Positions 7,659 to 15,449 are shown, counted from the first letter of the stretch. The stretch: DNA of 64,000 nucleotides from an uncultured Collinsella sp. (GCA_900762325.1 CAAFGG010000052.1:124001-188000); one strand, 5' to 3'. Notes: generated by a model from the sequence alone, not told the origin. A program made the numbers and translations.

Positions 7659-9125
7659 ATGCGTATCTATAACAGCGCTACCCATAAAAAGGAAGAGTTC
7701 CAGCCCATCGAGTCCGGCAAGGTCCGCATGTACGTGTGCGGCCCCACGGTCTACGACAACATCCACATCGGCAATGCCCGCACGTTCATCAGCTTTGACG
7801 TGATTCGTCGCTGGCTCATCGCGAGCGGCTACGAGGTCACGTTTGCCCAGAACCTCACCGATGTCGATGACAAGATCATCAAGCGCGCCAACGAGCAGGG
7901 CCGTACCGCCGCCGAGGTTGCGACGGAGTTCTCTGACAAGTTTATCGGCGTTATGCGCGCCGCCAACGTGCTCGATCCCGATGTGCGTCCTCGCGCCACC
8001 AAGGAGATCGGCCCCATGATCGCCATGATCAAGACGCTCATCGAGCAGGGCCACGCCTACGCCGCCGATAACGGCGACGTGTACTTTGCCGTGCGCAGCG
8101 ATCCCAACTATGGTCAGGTCTCGGGCCGCAACATCGACGACCTTATGGTTGGCGCGCGCATCGAGGAGAACGAGGACAAGAACGACCCGCTCGACTTTGC
8201 CCTGTGGAAGGCCGCCAAGCCCGGCGAGCCCAGCTGGCCGAGCCCCTGGGGCGAGGGGCGTCCCGGTTGGCACACCGAGTGCGCCGCCATGGTGCACCGC
8301 TACCTGGGCACCCCGATTGACATCCACGGCGGTGGCTCCGACCTTGCCTTCCCGCATCATGAGAACGAGTGCGCCCAGGCCACCTGCGCCTGGCACCAGG
8401 GCTTCTCCAACACCTGGATGCACACGGGCATGCTGCTGGTAGACGGCGAGAAGATGTCCAAGTCGCTCGGCAACTTCTTTACGCTGGCCGAGGTCCTCGA
8501 GCAGCACTCCGCTGCCGCCCTGCGCCTGCTGATGCTGCAGACGAGCTATCGCTCACCTCTCGACTTTTCTTGGGAGCGCCTGGAGGGTGCCGAGAACTCG
8601 CTCACGCGTATCGCCGGTACGGTCGAGAACCTGCGTTGGGCCGCGAACCATGCGACGGCCGATGCCGATGCGGCTGCCGCCGAGGCGTTTGCCGCCAAGG
8701 CCGCCGAGACCCGCGCCGCCTTTAAGGAGTGCATGGACGACGACTTTAACACCGCCGGTGCCATGGGTGCCGTCTTTGGCTTTGTGACCGAGTGCAACCA
8801 GTACCTGGAGCAGGCGGGCGATGCTGCCGACAAGGCCGCCGCGCTTGCCGCCGCCGACACGCTGGCCGAGCTGCTCGATACGTTTGGCGTTGAGCTCCCC
8901 GAGCCCAAGGTAGAGCTGCCGCTGGGTCTGCTAGGCGTTGCCGCCGGCCTGGTCGCCTACACGGGCGACGACGTGGACGAGGCTGCTGCCAAGATTCTCG
9001 AGGCCCGCGCCGAGGCCCGTGCCGCCAAGAACTGGGATCTGGCCGACGCCATCCGCGACCAGCTCAAGGACCTGGGCCTCACCATTGAGGATACCGCCGC
9101 CGGCACCCGTATCAAATCTCTCTAA
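7659..9125 (+). CDS. cysS: Cysteinyl-tRNA synthetase
   Basis: A 488-residue class I aminoacyl-tRNA synthetase charging tRNA-Cys. The HIGH signature is NIHIGNA (~35-41) just after zinc ligand Cys27 (YVCGPT); the KMSKS signature is exact at 265-269; other zinc ligands lie in HTECAAM and HHENECA. An Ala-rich helical C-terminal region follows. The start ATG follows AAGGAG and lies 4 bases after the ispF stop, an ispF-cysS linkage seen in many bacteria. It is followed by a palindromic element and a terminator. Confidence 0.96.
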   Translation: MRIYNSATHKKEEFQPIESGKVRMYVCGPTVYDNIHIGNARTFISFDVIRRWLIASGYEVTFAQNLTDVDDKIIKRANEQGRTAAEVATEFSDKFIGVMRAANVLDPDVRPRATKEIGPMIAMIKTLIEQGHAYAADNGDVYFAVRSDPNYGQVSGRNIDDLMVGARIEENEDKNDPLDFALWKAAKPGEPSWPSPWGEGRPGWHTECAAMVHRYLGTPIDIHGGGSDLAFPHHENECAQATCAWHQGFSNTWMHTGMLLVDGEKMSKSLGNFFTLAEVLEQHSAAALRLLMLQTSYRSPLDFSWERLEGAENSLTRIAGTVENLRWAANHATADADAAAAEAFAAKAAETRAAFKECMDDDFNTAGAMGAVFGFVTECNQYLEQAGDAADKAAALAAADTLAELLDTFGVELPEPKVELPLGLLGVAAGLVAYTGDDVDEAAAKILEARAEARAAKNWDLADAIRDQLKDLGLTIEDTAAGTRIKSL

Positions 9126-9131
9126 TCCCCG

Positions 9132-9233
9132 CGGGTTTCCCAAGCACCCGACCTTGCCGTTCAAACCGTCGCTCGCGTACTCAAGTACGCGTCGCTCCTC
9201 TTTCACGGCAATCTCGGGCACTTGGAAAACCCG
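9132..9233. repeat. Palindromic element family A, copy 1
   Basis: A ~100-bp structured element. Apical hairpin: cgcgtac 9174-9180, loop tcaa, gtacgcg 9185-9191. A variable stem ttgccgt/acggcaa (9154-9160/9205-9211) and an outer stem starting ccaag/cttgg (9140-9144/9221-9225) surround it. A second copy in the opposite orientation lies at 17934-18033; the two share the core nearly base for base but carry compensated stem changes. Confidence 0.75.
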
Positions 9234-9237
9234 TACC

Positions 9238-9277
9238 GACCGCTTGAGCTATTCGTCTTAAGCGGTCGCTTCTTTTG
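9238..9277 (+). terminator. Intrinsic terminator between cysS and rlmB
   Basis: Stem gaccgcttgag (9238-9248) with cttaagcggtc (9257-9267), one mismatch, followed by GCTTCTTTTGT. It would end disA-cysS transcription, although rlmB follows with its own ribosome-binding site. Confidence 0.75.
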
Positions 9278-9311
9278 TCCTGTTTGAAAAGTATTTAAAG
9301 GAGGCCGCTTT

Positions 9312-10226
9312 ATGGCCGACAATCGCAAGCGTGCATCGCGTGGAGGCAAGCAGGCTGCTTCTGGCTCGCGTCCGATTCGCCGCAATGATCGCTCTGCCGC
9401 TTCCAAGGGCCAGCGCGATCGCACCCAGGCCGCACGTCCGCAGCGCGATCGCAACCGCGACGTTGTCCAGGCTCCCAAGGGCGAGTTTATCGAAGGTCGT
9501 CGTGCTGCCGCCGAGGCGCTGCGCACTGGTTTTCCCATCAAGTGCGCACTCATCGCCGAGGGCGGGGAGCGCGATGCTGCCTTGTCGCGCCTGGTCGACG
9601 ATCTCAACGCCGCGGGCGTCCGCATTAAGTATGTGCCGCGCGCGCAGCTCGATGCGCTGTCGAGCCATGGCGCTCACCAGGGCATTGCGCTCGAGGTTGG
9701 CAACTTCCCCTATGCCGATGTCGCCGATATTCTCGACCGCGCAGGCGAGGGCCCGGCACTTGTCGTGGTGCTCGACCACGTGACTGACGACGGCAACTTT
9801 GGCGCCATCGTGCGCTCCGCCGAGGTTGTGGGCGCGGCCGGCGTCATCATCGCCAACAAGCGTGCCGCCGGCGTGACCGTGGGCAGCTACAAGACTTCTG
9901 CCGGCGCCGTCATGCATCTGCCCATCGCACAGGTTCCCAATATCGCCCGTGCGCTCGATGACCTCAAGGCCGCTGGCTTTTGGGTGGGTGGCGCCTCCGA
10001 GCACGCCGAGGGCAGCTGCTGGGACGCTCCCTTCGAGGGCCGCGTTGCGCTCGTCATGGGCTCCGAGGGCGACGGCATCTCGCGCCTGGTGCTCGAGAAG
10101 TGCGACTTTTTGACCAAGCTTCCCCAGCGCGGCATGACCGAGAGCCTCAATGTTGCCCAGGCGACCACGGCGCTGTGCTTTGAATGGCTGCGCCGCAATG
10201 CCGGCGAGCTCATGGGGGAGGAGTAG
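9312..10226 (+). CDS. rlmB: 23S rRNA 2'-O-ribose methyltransferase, RlmB/TrmH (SPOUT) family
   Basis: A 304-residue SpoU-type methyltransferase. Residues 1-55 are a basic, probably disordered extension; a substrate-binding domain follows (~56-130); the C-terminal ~160 residues hold the trefoil-knot SAM domain with three family motifs: DDGNFGAIVRSAE, MGSEGDGIS and ESLNVAQATT. RlmB methylates G2251 of 23S rRNA in E. coli; the exact nucleotide here is inferred. The ATG at 9312 follows AAGGAGG. The yacP-like gene starts 4 bases after the stop, a cysS-rlmB-yacP order common in Gram-positive bacteria. Confidence 0.9.
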   Translation: MADNRKRASRGGKQAASGSRPIRRNDRSAASKGQRDRTQAARPQRDRNRDVVQAPKGEFIEGRRAAAEALRTGFPIKCALIAEGGERDAALSRLVDDLNAAGVRIKYVPRAQLDALSSHGAHQGIALEVGNFPYADVADILDRAGEGPALVVVLDHVTDDGNFGAIVRSAEVVGAAGVIIANKRAAGVTVGSYKTSAGAVMHLPIAQVPNIARALDDLKAAGFWVGGASEHAEGSCWDAPFEGRVALVMGSEGDGISRLVLEKCDFLTKLPQRGMTESLNVAQATTALCFEWLRRNAGELMGEE

Positions 10227-10229
10227 CGC

Positions 10230-10907
10230 ATGTCCAAGAAGAACCGCGCCAAGTCCAAGGCCAAGCGCTTTGGCGAGGGCTCGGCCAAGCCGATTGTTTC
10301 GGCCGCGACCTATGGCGTGGGCGGCAATGCGTTTGCGCAGGCCATCGCCGACCCAGTCTCGACGGTGCACTCCAATAAGCCCGAGCTGCTGGTGGTCGAC
10401 GGTTACAACGTGATCCACTGCACGCCGCGCTACGAAAAGCTCGTGTACGACCATTCCGACGATCCGTATTCCAGTGACGTCCACGATATGGCGCGCACCG
10501 CGCTCATCAACGACGTGGCGGCGTTTGCCCAGGGCCGCTACGAGGCCGTAGTCGTGTTCGACGGCGCGGGCAATATCTCCAGCGAGCGCCCCAACCTGCC
10601 GGCCCGCGGCGTGCGTATCGAGTTCTCACCGACGGGCGTCTCTGCCGATACCGTGGTGCAGAAGCTCTGCATCGAGGCGCGCGAGGAAGGCCGCGCGTGC
10701 TCCGTGGTATCGAGTGACGGCACAATACAGGCCGTCGTCATGGGCAAGGGCGTCACGCGCATCTCGAGCCGTATGCTGGTGGACGAGATCAAACAGATCG
10801 ATAACGACGTTCACGAGGCAGAGGAAGCTCCGCAGATCAAGATGACTCTGGGCAGCCGCCTGAGCCCCGATACCCTGGCCAAGCTCAAGGCGTTGCGCGG
10901 ACGGTAG
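10230..10907 (+). CDS. yacP: NYN-domain ribonuclease of the YacP/Rae1 family
   Basis: A 225-residue protein. The first ~45 residues are basic; the NYN (PIN-like) nuclease domain follows, with conserved acidic sites in LLVVDGYNVIH (~57-67), VVVFDGAG and VVSSDGTIQ. In Bacillus the homologue Rae1 is a ribosome-associated endonuclease that cleaves mRNA in the A site. The C-terminal region (QIKMTLGSRLSPDTLAKLKA) is also typical of the family. The gene sits 4 bases after rlmB. Cellular role in this organism is inferred from the family only. Confidence 0.88.
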   Translation: MSKKNRAKSKAKRFGEGSAKPIVSAATYGVGGNAFAQAIADPVSTVHSNKPELLVVDGYNVIHCTPRYEKLVYDHSDDPYSSDVHDMARTALINDVAAFAQGRYEAVVVFDGAGNISSERPNLPARGVRIEFSPTGVSADTVVQKLCIEAREEGRACSVVSSDGTIQAVVMGKGVTRISSRMLVDEIKQIDNDVHEAEEAPQIKMTLGSRLSPDTLAKLKALRGR

Positions 10908-10934
10908 GGGAGTTGGCGGGGCAATGCTGCCTTG

Positions 10935-12275
10935 CTAACTCCATTCAGCGATGTCGATCATTCTTTCGAGGCGCCACGTTAGCGCCTCTTTTAGATAAGG
11001 TAGTCTCGCTGCTAGAGCATCGTTTTTAGACAGAATCTCGATTGCCTCGTCAACGAAGCCTTCGAGTTTGTCGCAGTCAAACCAGCCCATGTCCTCGACG
11101 AGCAACATTTGTTTGGCGGGGCTTGAATGAAATTGTGCGCTGGTAAAACTGTGCTCTCCCGCCCTAAGCTCCTCTAGTGATATGTTGCACCAGAGCGATG
11201 AGCCCGAATCGAAGATGGGGGCAGGTCTGCAAGCTTGCGTGTTTACGTTTCGCACGAGGCCGAAGTTGCGCCAATGACGATCGTAGTTGGCAATGATGTC
11301 GTCACATACGATCATGCGGTCAAGGGCATCCTTGACGCCTGTCACCCCGAGCTCCTCGCAGTTTGCTACATATCGCTCGTAGTCGGTTAGCCGTTCATCT
11401 GCGTTTGCGTGCTGGTTTACATAGAACGCAGGGACATACTCTTCTTCATCAGTTAAGAAGACATCGCATGTGCTCAGGGCGGAAGTGCCCGTGCCCTCGA
11501 GCGAGTAAGGCACATAATCGCAGGCGTTTAGGATGCGACGGTGGAGCGCGGTCGCCACCAGCTCGTTATAAGGTTCCTGGTCCAGGTGCGCTCCTGCCTT
11601 ATGCAGAATTCGACGTTCGCCCTCGCACGTCCAGTACTTTTGAAGATTGCCGTCCGAGGTGTTATCGGGCTTTGCGGCAGCCGCTTTTCCCTCTGGGGCA
11701 AAGGGTGCAATGGACAGCGAGACGTCATCAAAGGCGTTATTGAAGAAGTTGATATCCTCCCAGGTGAGACCGGAACCTTGGGGCCTAATCCAATACTGGT
11801 CGGATAAGGAGAGGCCGAGATTTCGCTGGACGAGTTCATCGGGAACATCGACTGCGGCTTCTGCAAGCAGGGAGGCTAGCCCAATGCGTGCGAGCGGGAT
11901 ACCGCGGCCGCGCCACCAGATGCGGAAGGAGTCTAGCGATATGGGGCTATTAGGGCCAAATACTCCAATAGGGGCGTGGGCGTAATCGATGTCGGCACCG
12001 ATGTGGGTAAAGTCTTTTCGCGATGTACTGTAGACCAGCTGAGCGACTTCGTACGTGCGGTTCATGAGGGTGAACGCGATCTCGCTCTTACCGTGGCCGC
12101 GGCGGGGACGTCCCCCCGTTTTGGTCACAGAGCGGAGTCGCGTGTCGACGCTGTCTTTGTCGATGAGCCATACACCAGAAGCCTTGCGGGCCTCAAGTGC
12201 TCCGTTTTTTATGAGCTCCTGCACCCTGCGCGGAGTGATGCCGAGCAGCTCGGCGGCTTCTTTGGTAGTAAGCAT
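10935..12275 (-). CDS. HipA-like kinase with N-terminal helix-turn-helix domain
   Basis: A 446-residue two-part protein. Residues ~1-50 are an excisionase/MerR-like HTH (LTTKEAAELLGITPRRVQEL, then a basic stretch). The rest matches a HipA-like family found in Gram-positive bacteria: WWRGRGIP and LSLSDQYWIRP in the middle, a nucleotide-binding Lys region (HKAGAHLDQEPYNE), a catalytic loop NYDRHWRNFG and a metal motif IFDSGSSLW. It may be a self-contained unit in which kinase and operator-binding functions share one chain; no separate antitoxin gene is adjacent. The ATG at 12275 is preceded by AAGGG; the frame continues 14 codons upstream into the operator. The substrate is unknown. Confidence 0.75.
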   Translation of the reverse strand: MLTTKEAAELLGITPRRVQELIKNGALEARKASGVWLIDKDSVDTRLRSVTKTGGRPRRGHGKSEIAFTLMNRTYEVAQLVYSTSRKDFTHIGADIDYAHAPIGVFGPNSPISLDSFRIWWRGRGIPLARIGLASLLAEAAVDVPDELVQRNLGLSLSDQYWIRPQGSGLTWEDINFFNNAFDDVSLSIAPFAPEGKAAAAKPDNTSDGNLQKYWTCEGERRILHKAGAHLDQEPYNELVATALHRRILNACDYVPYSLEGTGTSALSTCDVFLTDEEEYVPAFYVNQHANADERLTDYERYVANCEELGVTGVKDALDRMIVCDDIIANYDRHWRNFGLVRNVNTQACRPAPIFDSGSSLWCNISLEELRAGEHSFTSAQFHSSPAKQMLLVEDMGWFDCDKLEGFVDEAIEILSKNDALAARLPYLKEALTWRLERMIDIAEWS

Positions 12276-12280
12276 CGCGA

Positions 12281-12351
12281 AACCCTTCGCCAGAACGAAT
12301 AGTTTTATATATAGCAATTGTAATTAAAACTATTCGTTCTGGCGAATGGTT
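12281..12351. promoter_or_regulatory. 27-bp palindromic operator upstream of the HTH-HipA gene
   Basis: Arms at 12281-12307 and 12325-12351 are complementary at 26 of 27 positions with a 17-bp AT-rich spacer. Each arm contains a TTCG-N6-CGAA half site (12286-12299, 12333-12346), the same layout as the TGCA-N6-TGCA sites of hipBA. One arm covers the region just 6 bases upstream of the start codon, suggesting autorepression. Confidence 0.7.
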
Positions 12352-12397
12352 TTAAGATTGAGGGCGCACTGACAGAAATGAACGGGCCTGGTACGCG

Positions 12398-12427
12398 TTG
12401 TTGCTGGATTTTGCATATTTGTATAAC
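12398..12427 (+). promoter_or_regulatory. Candidate promoter of tRNA-Thr(TGT)
   Basis: TTGTTG at 12398-12403 and TATAAC at 12422-12427 with an 18-bp spacer, ~70 bases before the tRNA. Confidence 0.5.
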
Positions 12428-12499
12428 GCCGTGCGGCCTGTTGCGCCCCGTCCGCAATTCCTTTATTCTTAACTCGCTTCGCGTGAAAGCGCCAAGTGT

Positions 12500-12574
12500 G
12501 CCAGTGTGGCGCAACGGTAGCGCAACTGATTTGTAATCAGTGGGTTGCAGGTTCGATTCCTGTCACTGGCTCCA
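12500..12574 (+). tRNA. tRNA-Thr (anticodon TGT)
   Basis: Full cloverleaf: acceptor gccagtg/cactggc, anticodon stem actga/tcagt around tttgtaa (anticodon TGT, reads ACA), T arm with GTTCGATTC, encoded CCA at 12572-12574. Confidence 0.95.
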
Positions 12575-12667
12575 TGAGAGTTTCGGGCTCTGTTTCCTTG
12601 TGGGACAGGGCCCGTTTCTATTTATGTCGATAAGTCAGCGTGTTTGGCGCCAACCAAGCTTCAGGTT

Positions 12668-12886
12668 TGTCTCGATCCGTAACACGAGTGGGCTGAAGAC
12701 CCTCCTTATAGTTACAGATCGAAACATTGCCAAGGGAAGGCCGATAACATCTCGATCCGTAACACGAAGAGGCTGAAAACCGTTCTTACTGTTACAGAAT
12801 GAGACGTAAGCGGGGGTTTCTGCGAAACATCTCGATCTGTAACAGATAGGGGAGGAATAACCCTCTTACTGTTACAGGTCGAGACA
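12668..12886. repeat. Tandem array of three palindromic units, 80-bp period
   Basis: Three units start at 12668, 12748 and 12828, exactly 80 bp apart. Each is a ~16-bp arm (consensus TGTCTCGATCYGTAAC), 27 variable bases, and the inverted arm starting GTTACAG (12711, 12791, 12871), then a 21-bp linker. The 27-base centres are related to one another, so this is not a set of unrelated spacers. Confidence 0.8.
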
Positions 12887-12915
12887 TAGGCCGGGGCGAG
12901 GTTGGTCATCGTCAT

Positions 12916-13059
12916 CGAGCGTGGATTATCGGACACACGAGCGTGGAAAATCTTCCGCCTAGTGAATGAGCGTGGATAATCTGCCACTTTGGATTCGATG
13001 GCACGGCAAAGTGGGAGATTATCCACGCTCGATTTCAAACGGAAGAAAATCCACGCTCG
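12916..13059. repeat. Long imperfect hairpin with repeated GAGCGTGGA motifs
   Basis: Left arm 12938-12990 and right arm 13008-13059 pair over ~50 bp with few mismatches. Each arm contains two copies of CGAGCGTGGA(T/A)(A/T)ATC-like sequence, and a further copy lies just upstream at 12916-12930. No T tract follows. Confidence 0.7.
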
Positions 13060-13295
13060 ATTTTGCCTGGGAAGAGCAATCTTCTGTCTGGGCAGCCCCG
13101 ATCTCGACCTATATATAGGTGCAAATAAGCTGGTATCGAAGTTCGATACTGAAGGTGTACTCCACTACAGCAAAGTGTTACCTTGGGAAACGTCACCTCA
13201 GTATCCAAAACCACTGTCCTTCATATCCAAACTCAATAAAACCGCAGGTCACGGCTATATAGATACGCCCGGCACCGTGTATCTAGAGGTTTTCG

Positions 13296-13325
13296 TTGAC
13301 AGCCCCCAAGGTGGCATCGTATTAT
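13296..13325 (+). promoter_or_regulatory. Promoter of the tRNA-Tyr-Thr-Met-tuf unit
   Basis: A consensus -35 TTGACA (13296-13301) and a -10 TATTAT (13320-13325) separated by 18 bp, ~60 bases upstream of tRNA-Tyr. Confidence 0.75.
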
Positions 13326-13387
13326 CTTCTTCGTTCGCGGGGGCGGCGGTCCAAAAGACCAAAGGACCTGCGGATACTTGAACGATT

Positions 13388-13469
13388 GGGAGTTTGCCCG
13401 AGTGGTTAATGGGGACGGGCTGTAAACCCGTTGGCTCTGCCTACATAGGTTCGAATCCTATAGCTCCCA
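13388..13469 (+). tRNA. tRNA-Tyr (anticodon GTA)
   Basis: A class II tRNA with a long variable arm; anticodon stem acggg/cccgt around ctgtaaa (GTA); acceptor gggagtt/agctccc with one G-U pair; CCA is not encoded (ACC follows). Confidence 0.94.
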
Positions 13470-13479
13470 CCCGTCAAGT

Positions 13480-13555
13480 GCCTGTATAGCTCAGTCGGTA
13501 GAGCACTTCGTTGGTAACGAAGAGGTCACCAGTTCAAGTCTGGTTGCAGGCTCCA
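13480..13555 (+). tRNA. tRNA-Thr (anticodon GGT)
   Basis: Acceptor gcctgta/tgcaggc, anticodon stem cttcg/cgaag around ttggtaa (GGT, reads ACC/ACT), encoded CCA at 13553-13555. Lies 10 bases after tRNA-Tyr. Confidence 0.95.
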
Positions 13556-13558
13556 TCC

Positions 13559-13635
13559 GGCGGTGTAGCTCAGTTGGTTAGAGCACACGGTTCATACCCG
13601 TGGCGTCACTGGTTCGAATCCAGTCACCGCTACCA
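13559..13635 (+). tRNA. tRNA-Met (anticodon CAT)
   Basis: Acceptor ggcggtg/caccgct (G-U at the first pair), anticodon stem cacgg/ccgtg around ttcatac (CAT), encoded CCA at 13633-13635. It appears to be the elongator type, since it lacks the unpaired first position and the three G-C pairs in the anticodon stem of an initiator. Confidence 0.9.
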
Positions 13636-13646
13636 TAGGTAACACG

Positions 13647-13677
13647 GTGGCTTCTCAATAGTATGTTGAGAGGCCAC
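13647..13677 (+). other. Hairpin between tRNA-Met and tuf
   Basis: A 12-bp stem with one mismatch (13647-13658 / 13666-13677) and no T tract. It could be a tRNA-processing or mRNA 5'-end structure rather than a terminator. Confidence 0.4.
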
Positions 13678-13731
13678 TATGGTATAAAGGCAAAGTCCCG
13701 TCCGGGGACGACCTGTTAAGAGGAGGGCTTT

Positions 13732-14922
13732 ATGGCCAAAGAGAAGTTTGAGCGCACTAAGCCGCATGTTAACATCGGCACCATTGGTCACGTCGACCAC
13801 GGCAAGACCACGCTGACCGCTGCCATCACCAAGGTTCTCTCCGAGACCGAGGGCTGCAAGGCTGACTTCACTGCGTTCGAGAACATCGACAAGGCTCCCG
13901 AGGAGCGCGAGCGCGGCATTACGATTTCCGTCTCCCACGTTGAGTACGAGACCGCTGCCCGTCACTACGCTCACGTTGACTGCCCGGGCCACGCTGACTA
14001 CGTCAAGAACATGATCTCCGGCGCTGCTCAGATGGACGGCGCTATCCTGGTCATCGCTGCTACCGACGGCCCCATGGCTCAGACCCGCGAGCACATCCTG
14101 CTCGCCCGTCAGGTCGGCGTTCCCTACATCGTCGTCTTCCTGAACAAGTGCGACATGGTCGACGATGACGAGCTCATCGACCTCGTCGAGATGGAGACCC
14201 GTGAGCTCCTCTCCGAGTACGATTTCCCCGGCGACGACATCCCCGTCATCCGTGGCTCCGCTCTGGGCGCTCTCGAGGGCGACGCCAAGTGGATGGACGC
14301 CATTCGCGAGCTCATGAAGGCCGTCGACGAGTACATCCCGACGCCTGCTCGTAACAACGACCTCCCGTTCCTGATGGCCGTTGAGGACGTTATGACCATC
14401 TCCGGCCGTGGTACCGTTGCTACTGGCCGTGTCGAGCGCGGTGAGCTCAAGCTCAACGAGCCTGTCGAGATCGTCGGCATCAAGGATACCCAGAACACCG
14501 TCGTTACCGGTATCGAGATGTTCCGTAAGTCCATGGACTTCTGCGAGGCTGGCGACAACGTCGGTCTGCTGCTCCGCGGCATCAAGCGTGAGGACATCGA
14601 GCGCGGCCAGGTTCTCTGCAAGCCCGGTTCGGTTACCCCGCACACCAAGTTCACCGGCGAGATCTACGTTCTGACCAAGGAGGAGGGCGGCCGTCACACC
14701 CCGTTCTTCGATGGTTATCGTCCTCAGTTCTACTTCCGTACCACCGACGTTACCGGTACGGTCAAGCTCCCCGAGGGCACCGAGATGGCTATGCCTGGTG
14801 ACCACATCACCATCGAGGGCGACCTCATCCACCCGATCGCCATGGAGGAGGGCCTGCGCTTCGCTATCCGCGAGGGTGGCCACACCGTCGGTTCGGGCAT
14901 CGTCTCCACGATCATTGAGTAA
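13732..14922 (+). CDS. tuf: Elongation factor Tu
   Basis: A 396-residue translational GTPase that delivers aminoacyl-tRNA to the ribosome. The G motifs are all visible: GHVDHGKT (P loop, ~18-25), DCPGHADY (G3), NKCD (G4) and the G5 segment GSALGAL; domains 2 and 3 follow with RGTVATGRVERG. The ATG at 13732 has AAGAGGAGGG upstream. Here tuf sits with tRNA genes upstream of rpmG-secE-nusG and not after fusA, so the str operon (52.5-55.6 kb) lacks it. Codons are strongly biased to C/T-ending forms such as GCT, CGT and GGT, as expected for very high expression. Confidence 0.98.
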   Translation: MAKEKFERTKPHVNIGTIGHVDHGKTTLTAAITKVLSETEGCKADFTAFENIDKAPEERERGITISVSHVEYETAARHYAHVDCPGHADYVKNMISGAAQMDGAILVIAATDGPMAQTREHILLARQVGVPYIVVFLNKCDMVDDDELIDLVEMETRELLSEYDFPGDDIPVIRGSALGALEGDAKWMDAIRELMKAVDEYIPTPARNNDLPFLMAVEDVMTISGRGTVATGRVERGELKLNEPVEIVGIKDTQNTVVTGIEMFRKSMDFCEAGDNVGLLLRGIKREDIERGQVLCKPGSVTPHTKFTGEIYVLTKEEGGRHTPFFDGYRPQFYFRTTDVTGTVKLPEGTEMAMPGDHITIEGDLIHPIAMEEGLRFAIREGGHTVGSGIVSTIIE

Positions 14923-14950
14923 ATTAGCTCTTTGATATAGCTGACTTAGA

Positions 14951-14985
14951 GAACCCGGCACTTATATGGGTGCCGGGTTCTTTTC
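14951..14985 (+). terminator. Intrinsic terminator after tuf
   Basis: Perfect 10-bp stem gaacccggca/tgccgggttc (14951-14960/14971-14980) followed by TTTTCT. Confidence 0.9.
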
Positions 14986-15126
14986 TGCAATGGATATTGA
15001 GCCGTTGCTGGTGTCGAGAGGATCGATAATGGTCCTGGATGCACCGTCGATTAGCTCTCGATGGCTTCATTGATGTGTTCCAAATATGAATGGATCCACC
15101 GAGAACCAATTGACTCGAGGTTTTCA

Positions 15127-15156
15127 TTGACAGCACTTACGTGGAGCTGATAAAGT
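15127..15156 (+). promoter_or_regulatory. Promoter of rpmG-tRNA-Trp-secE region
   Basis: TTGACA (15127-15132) and TAAAGT (15151-15156), 18-bp spacer, with a TG just before the -10 box; 46 bases upstream of the rpmG ATG. Confidence 0.7.
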
Positions 15157-15201
15157 AACAACTCGTGCCCGTACGGGGCGGAAATGAAAGGTTCAGGATA
15201 C

Positions 15202-15351
15202 ATGCGTACTCTAGTTACTCTTGCGTGCACTGAGTGCAAGCGCCGCAACTATACGACCACCAAGAACAAGTCGACCATGCCTGATCGTATGGAGATCAAG
15301 AAGTATTGCCCCTGGTGCCGTCACCACACGCTGCACAAAGAGACTCGCTAG
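15202..15351 (+). CDS. rpmG: 50S ribosomal protein L33
   Basis: A 49-residue zinc-ribbon ribosomal protein. The sequence begins MRTLVTLACTECKRRNY and shows two CxxC pairs, Cys9/Cys12 and Cys36/Cys39 (CPWC), so this is the zinc-binding (C+) form of L33. The length is standard. A weak ribosome-binding site (AAAGG) lies ~10 bases upstream of the ATG. The order rpmG-tRNA-Trp-secE-nusG-rplK-rplA is the usual bacterial arrangement. Confidence 0.95.
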   Translation: MRTLVTLACTECKRRNYTTTKNKSTMPDRMEIKKYCPWCRHHTLHKETR

Positions 15352-15364
15352 TCTCTAGTCACAT

Positions 15365-15440
15365 ACGCCAGTAGTTCAATTGGTAGAGCATCGGTCTCCA
15401 AAACCGAGTGTTGAGGGTTCGAGTCCTTCCTGGCGTGCCA
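15365..15440 (+). tRNA. tRNA-Trp (anticodon CCA)
   Basis: Acceptor acgccag/ctggcgt, anticodon stem tcggt/accga around ctccaaa (CCA), encoded CCA at 15438-15440. Lies between rpmG and secE, its usual position. Confidence 0.96.
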
Positions 15441-15449
15441 GTCATTATT

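Larger units (their letters stand above)
12575..13387. other. 813-nt gene-free region between tRNA-Thr and tRNA-Tyr, filled with palindromes
   Basis: Contains a three-unit tandem palindrome array (12668-12886), a long imperfect hairpin with repeated GAGCGTGGA motifs (12916-13059), ~230 bases of more AT-rich sequence with no recognisable content, and the promoter of the next tRNA cluster (13296-13325). Open frames here lack ribosome-binding sites and overlap the palindromes. Confidence 0.8.

Noticed and set aside
12668..12886. CRISPR array
   Set aside because: Units are internally palindromic with related centres and a short linker; only three units, no identical repeats and no cas genes.
12989..13381. 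A 130-codon open frame in the tRNA-Thr/tRNA-Tyr gap
   Set aside because: It begins inside a palindrome arm, has no ribosome-binding site and overlaps the tRNA-Tyr promoter.
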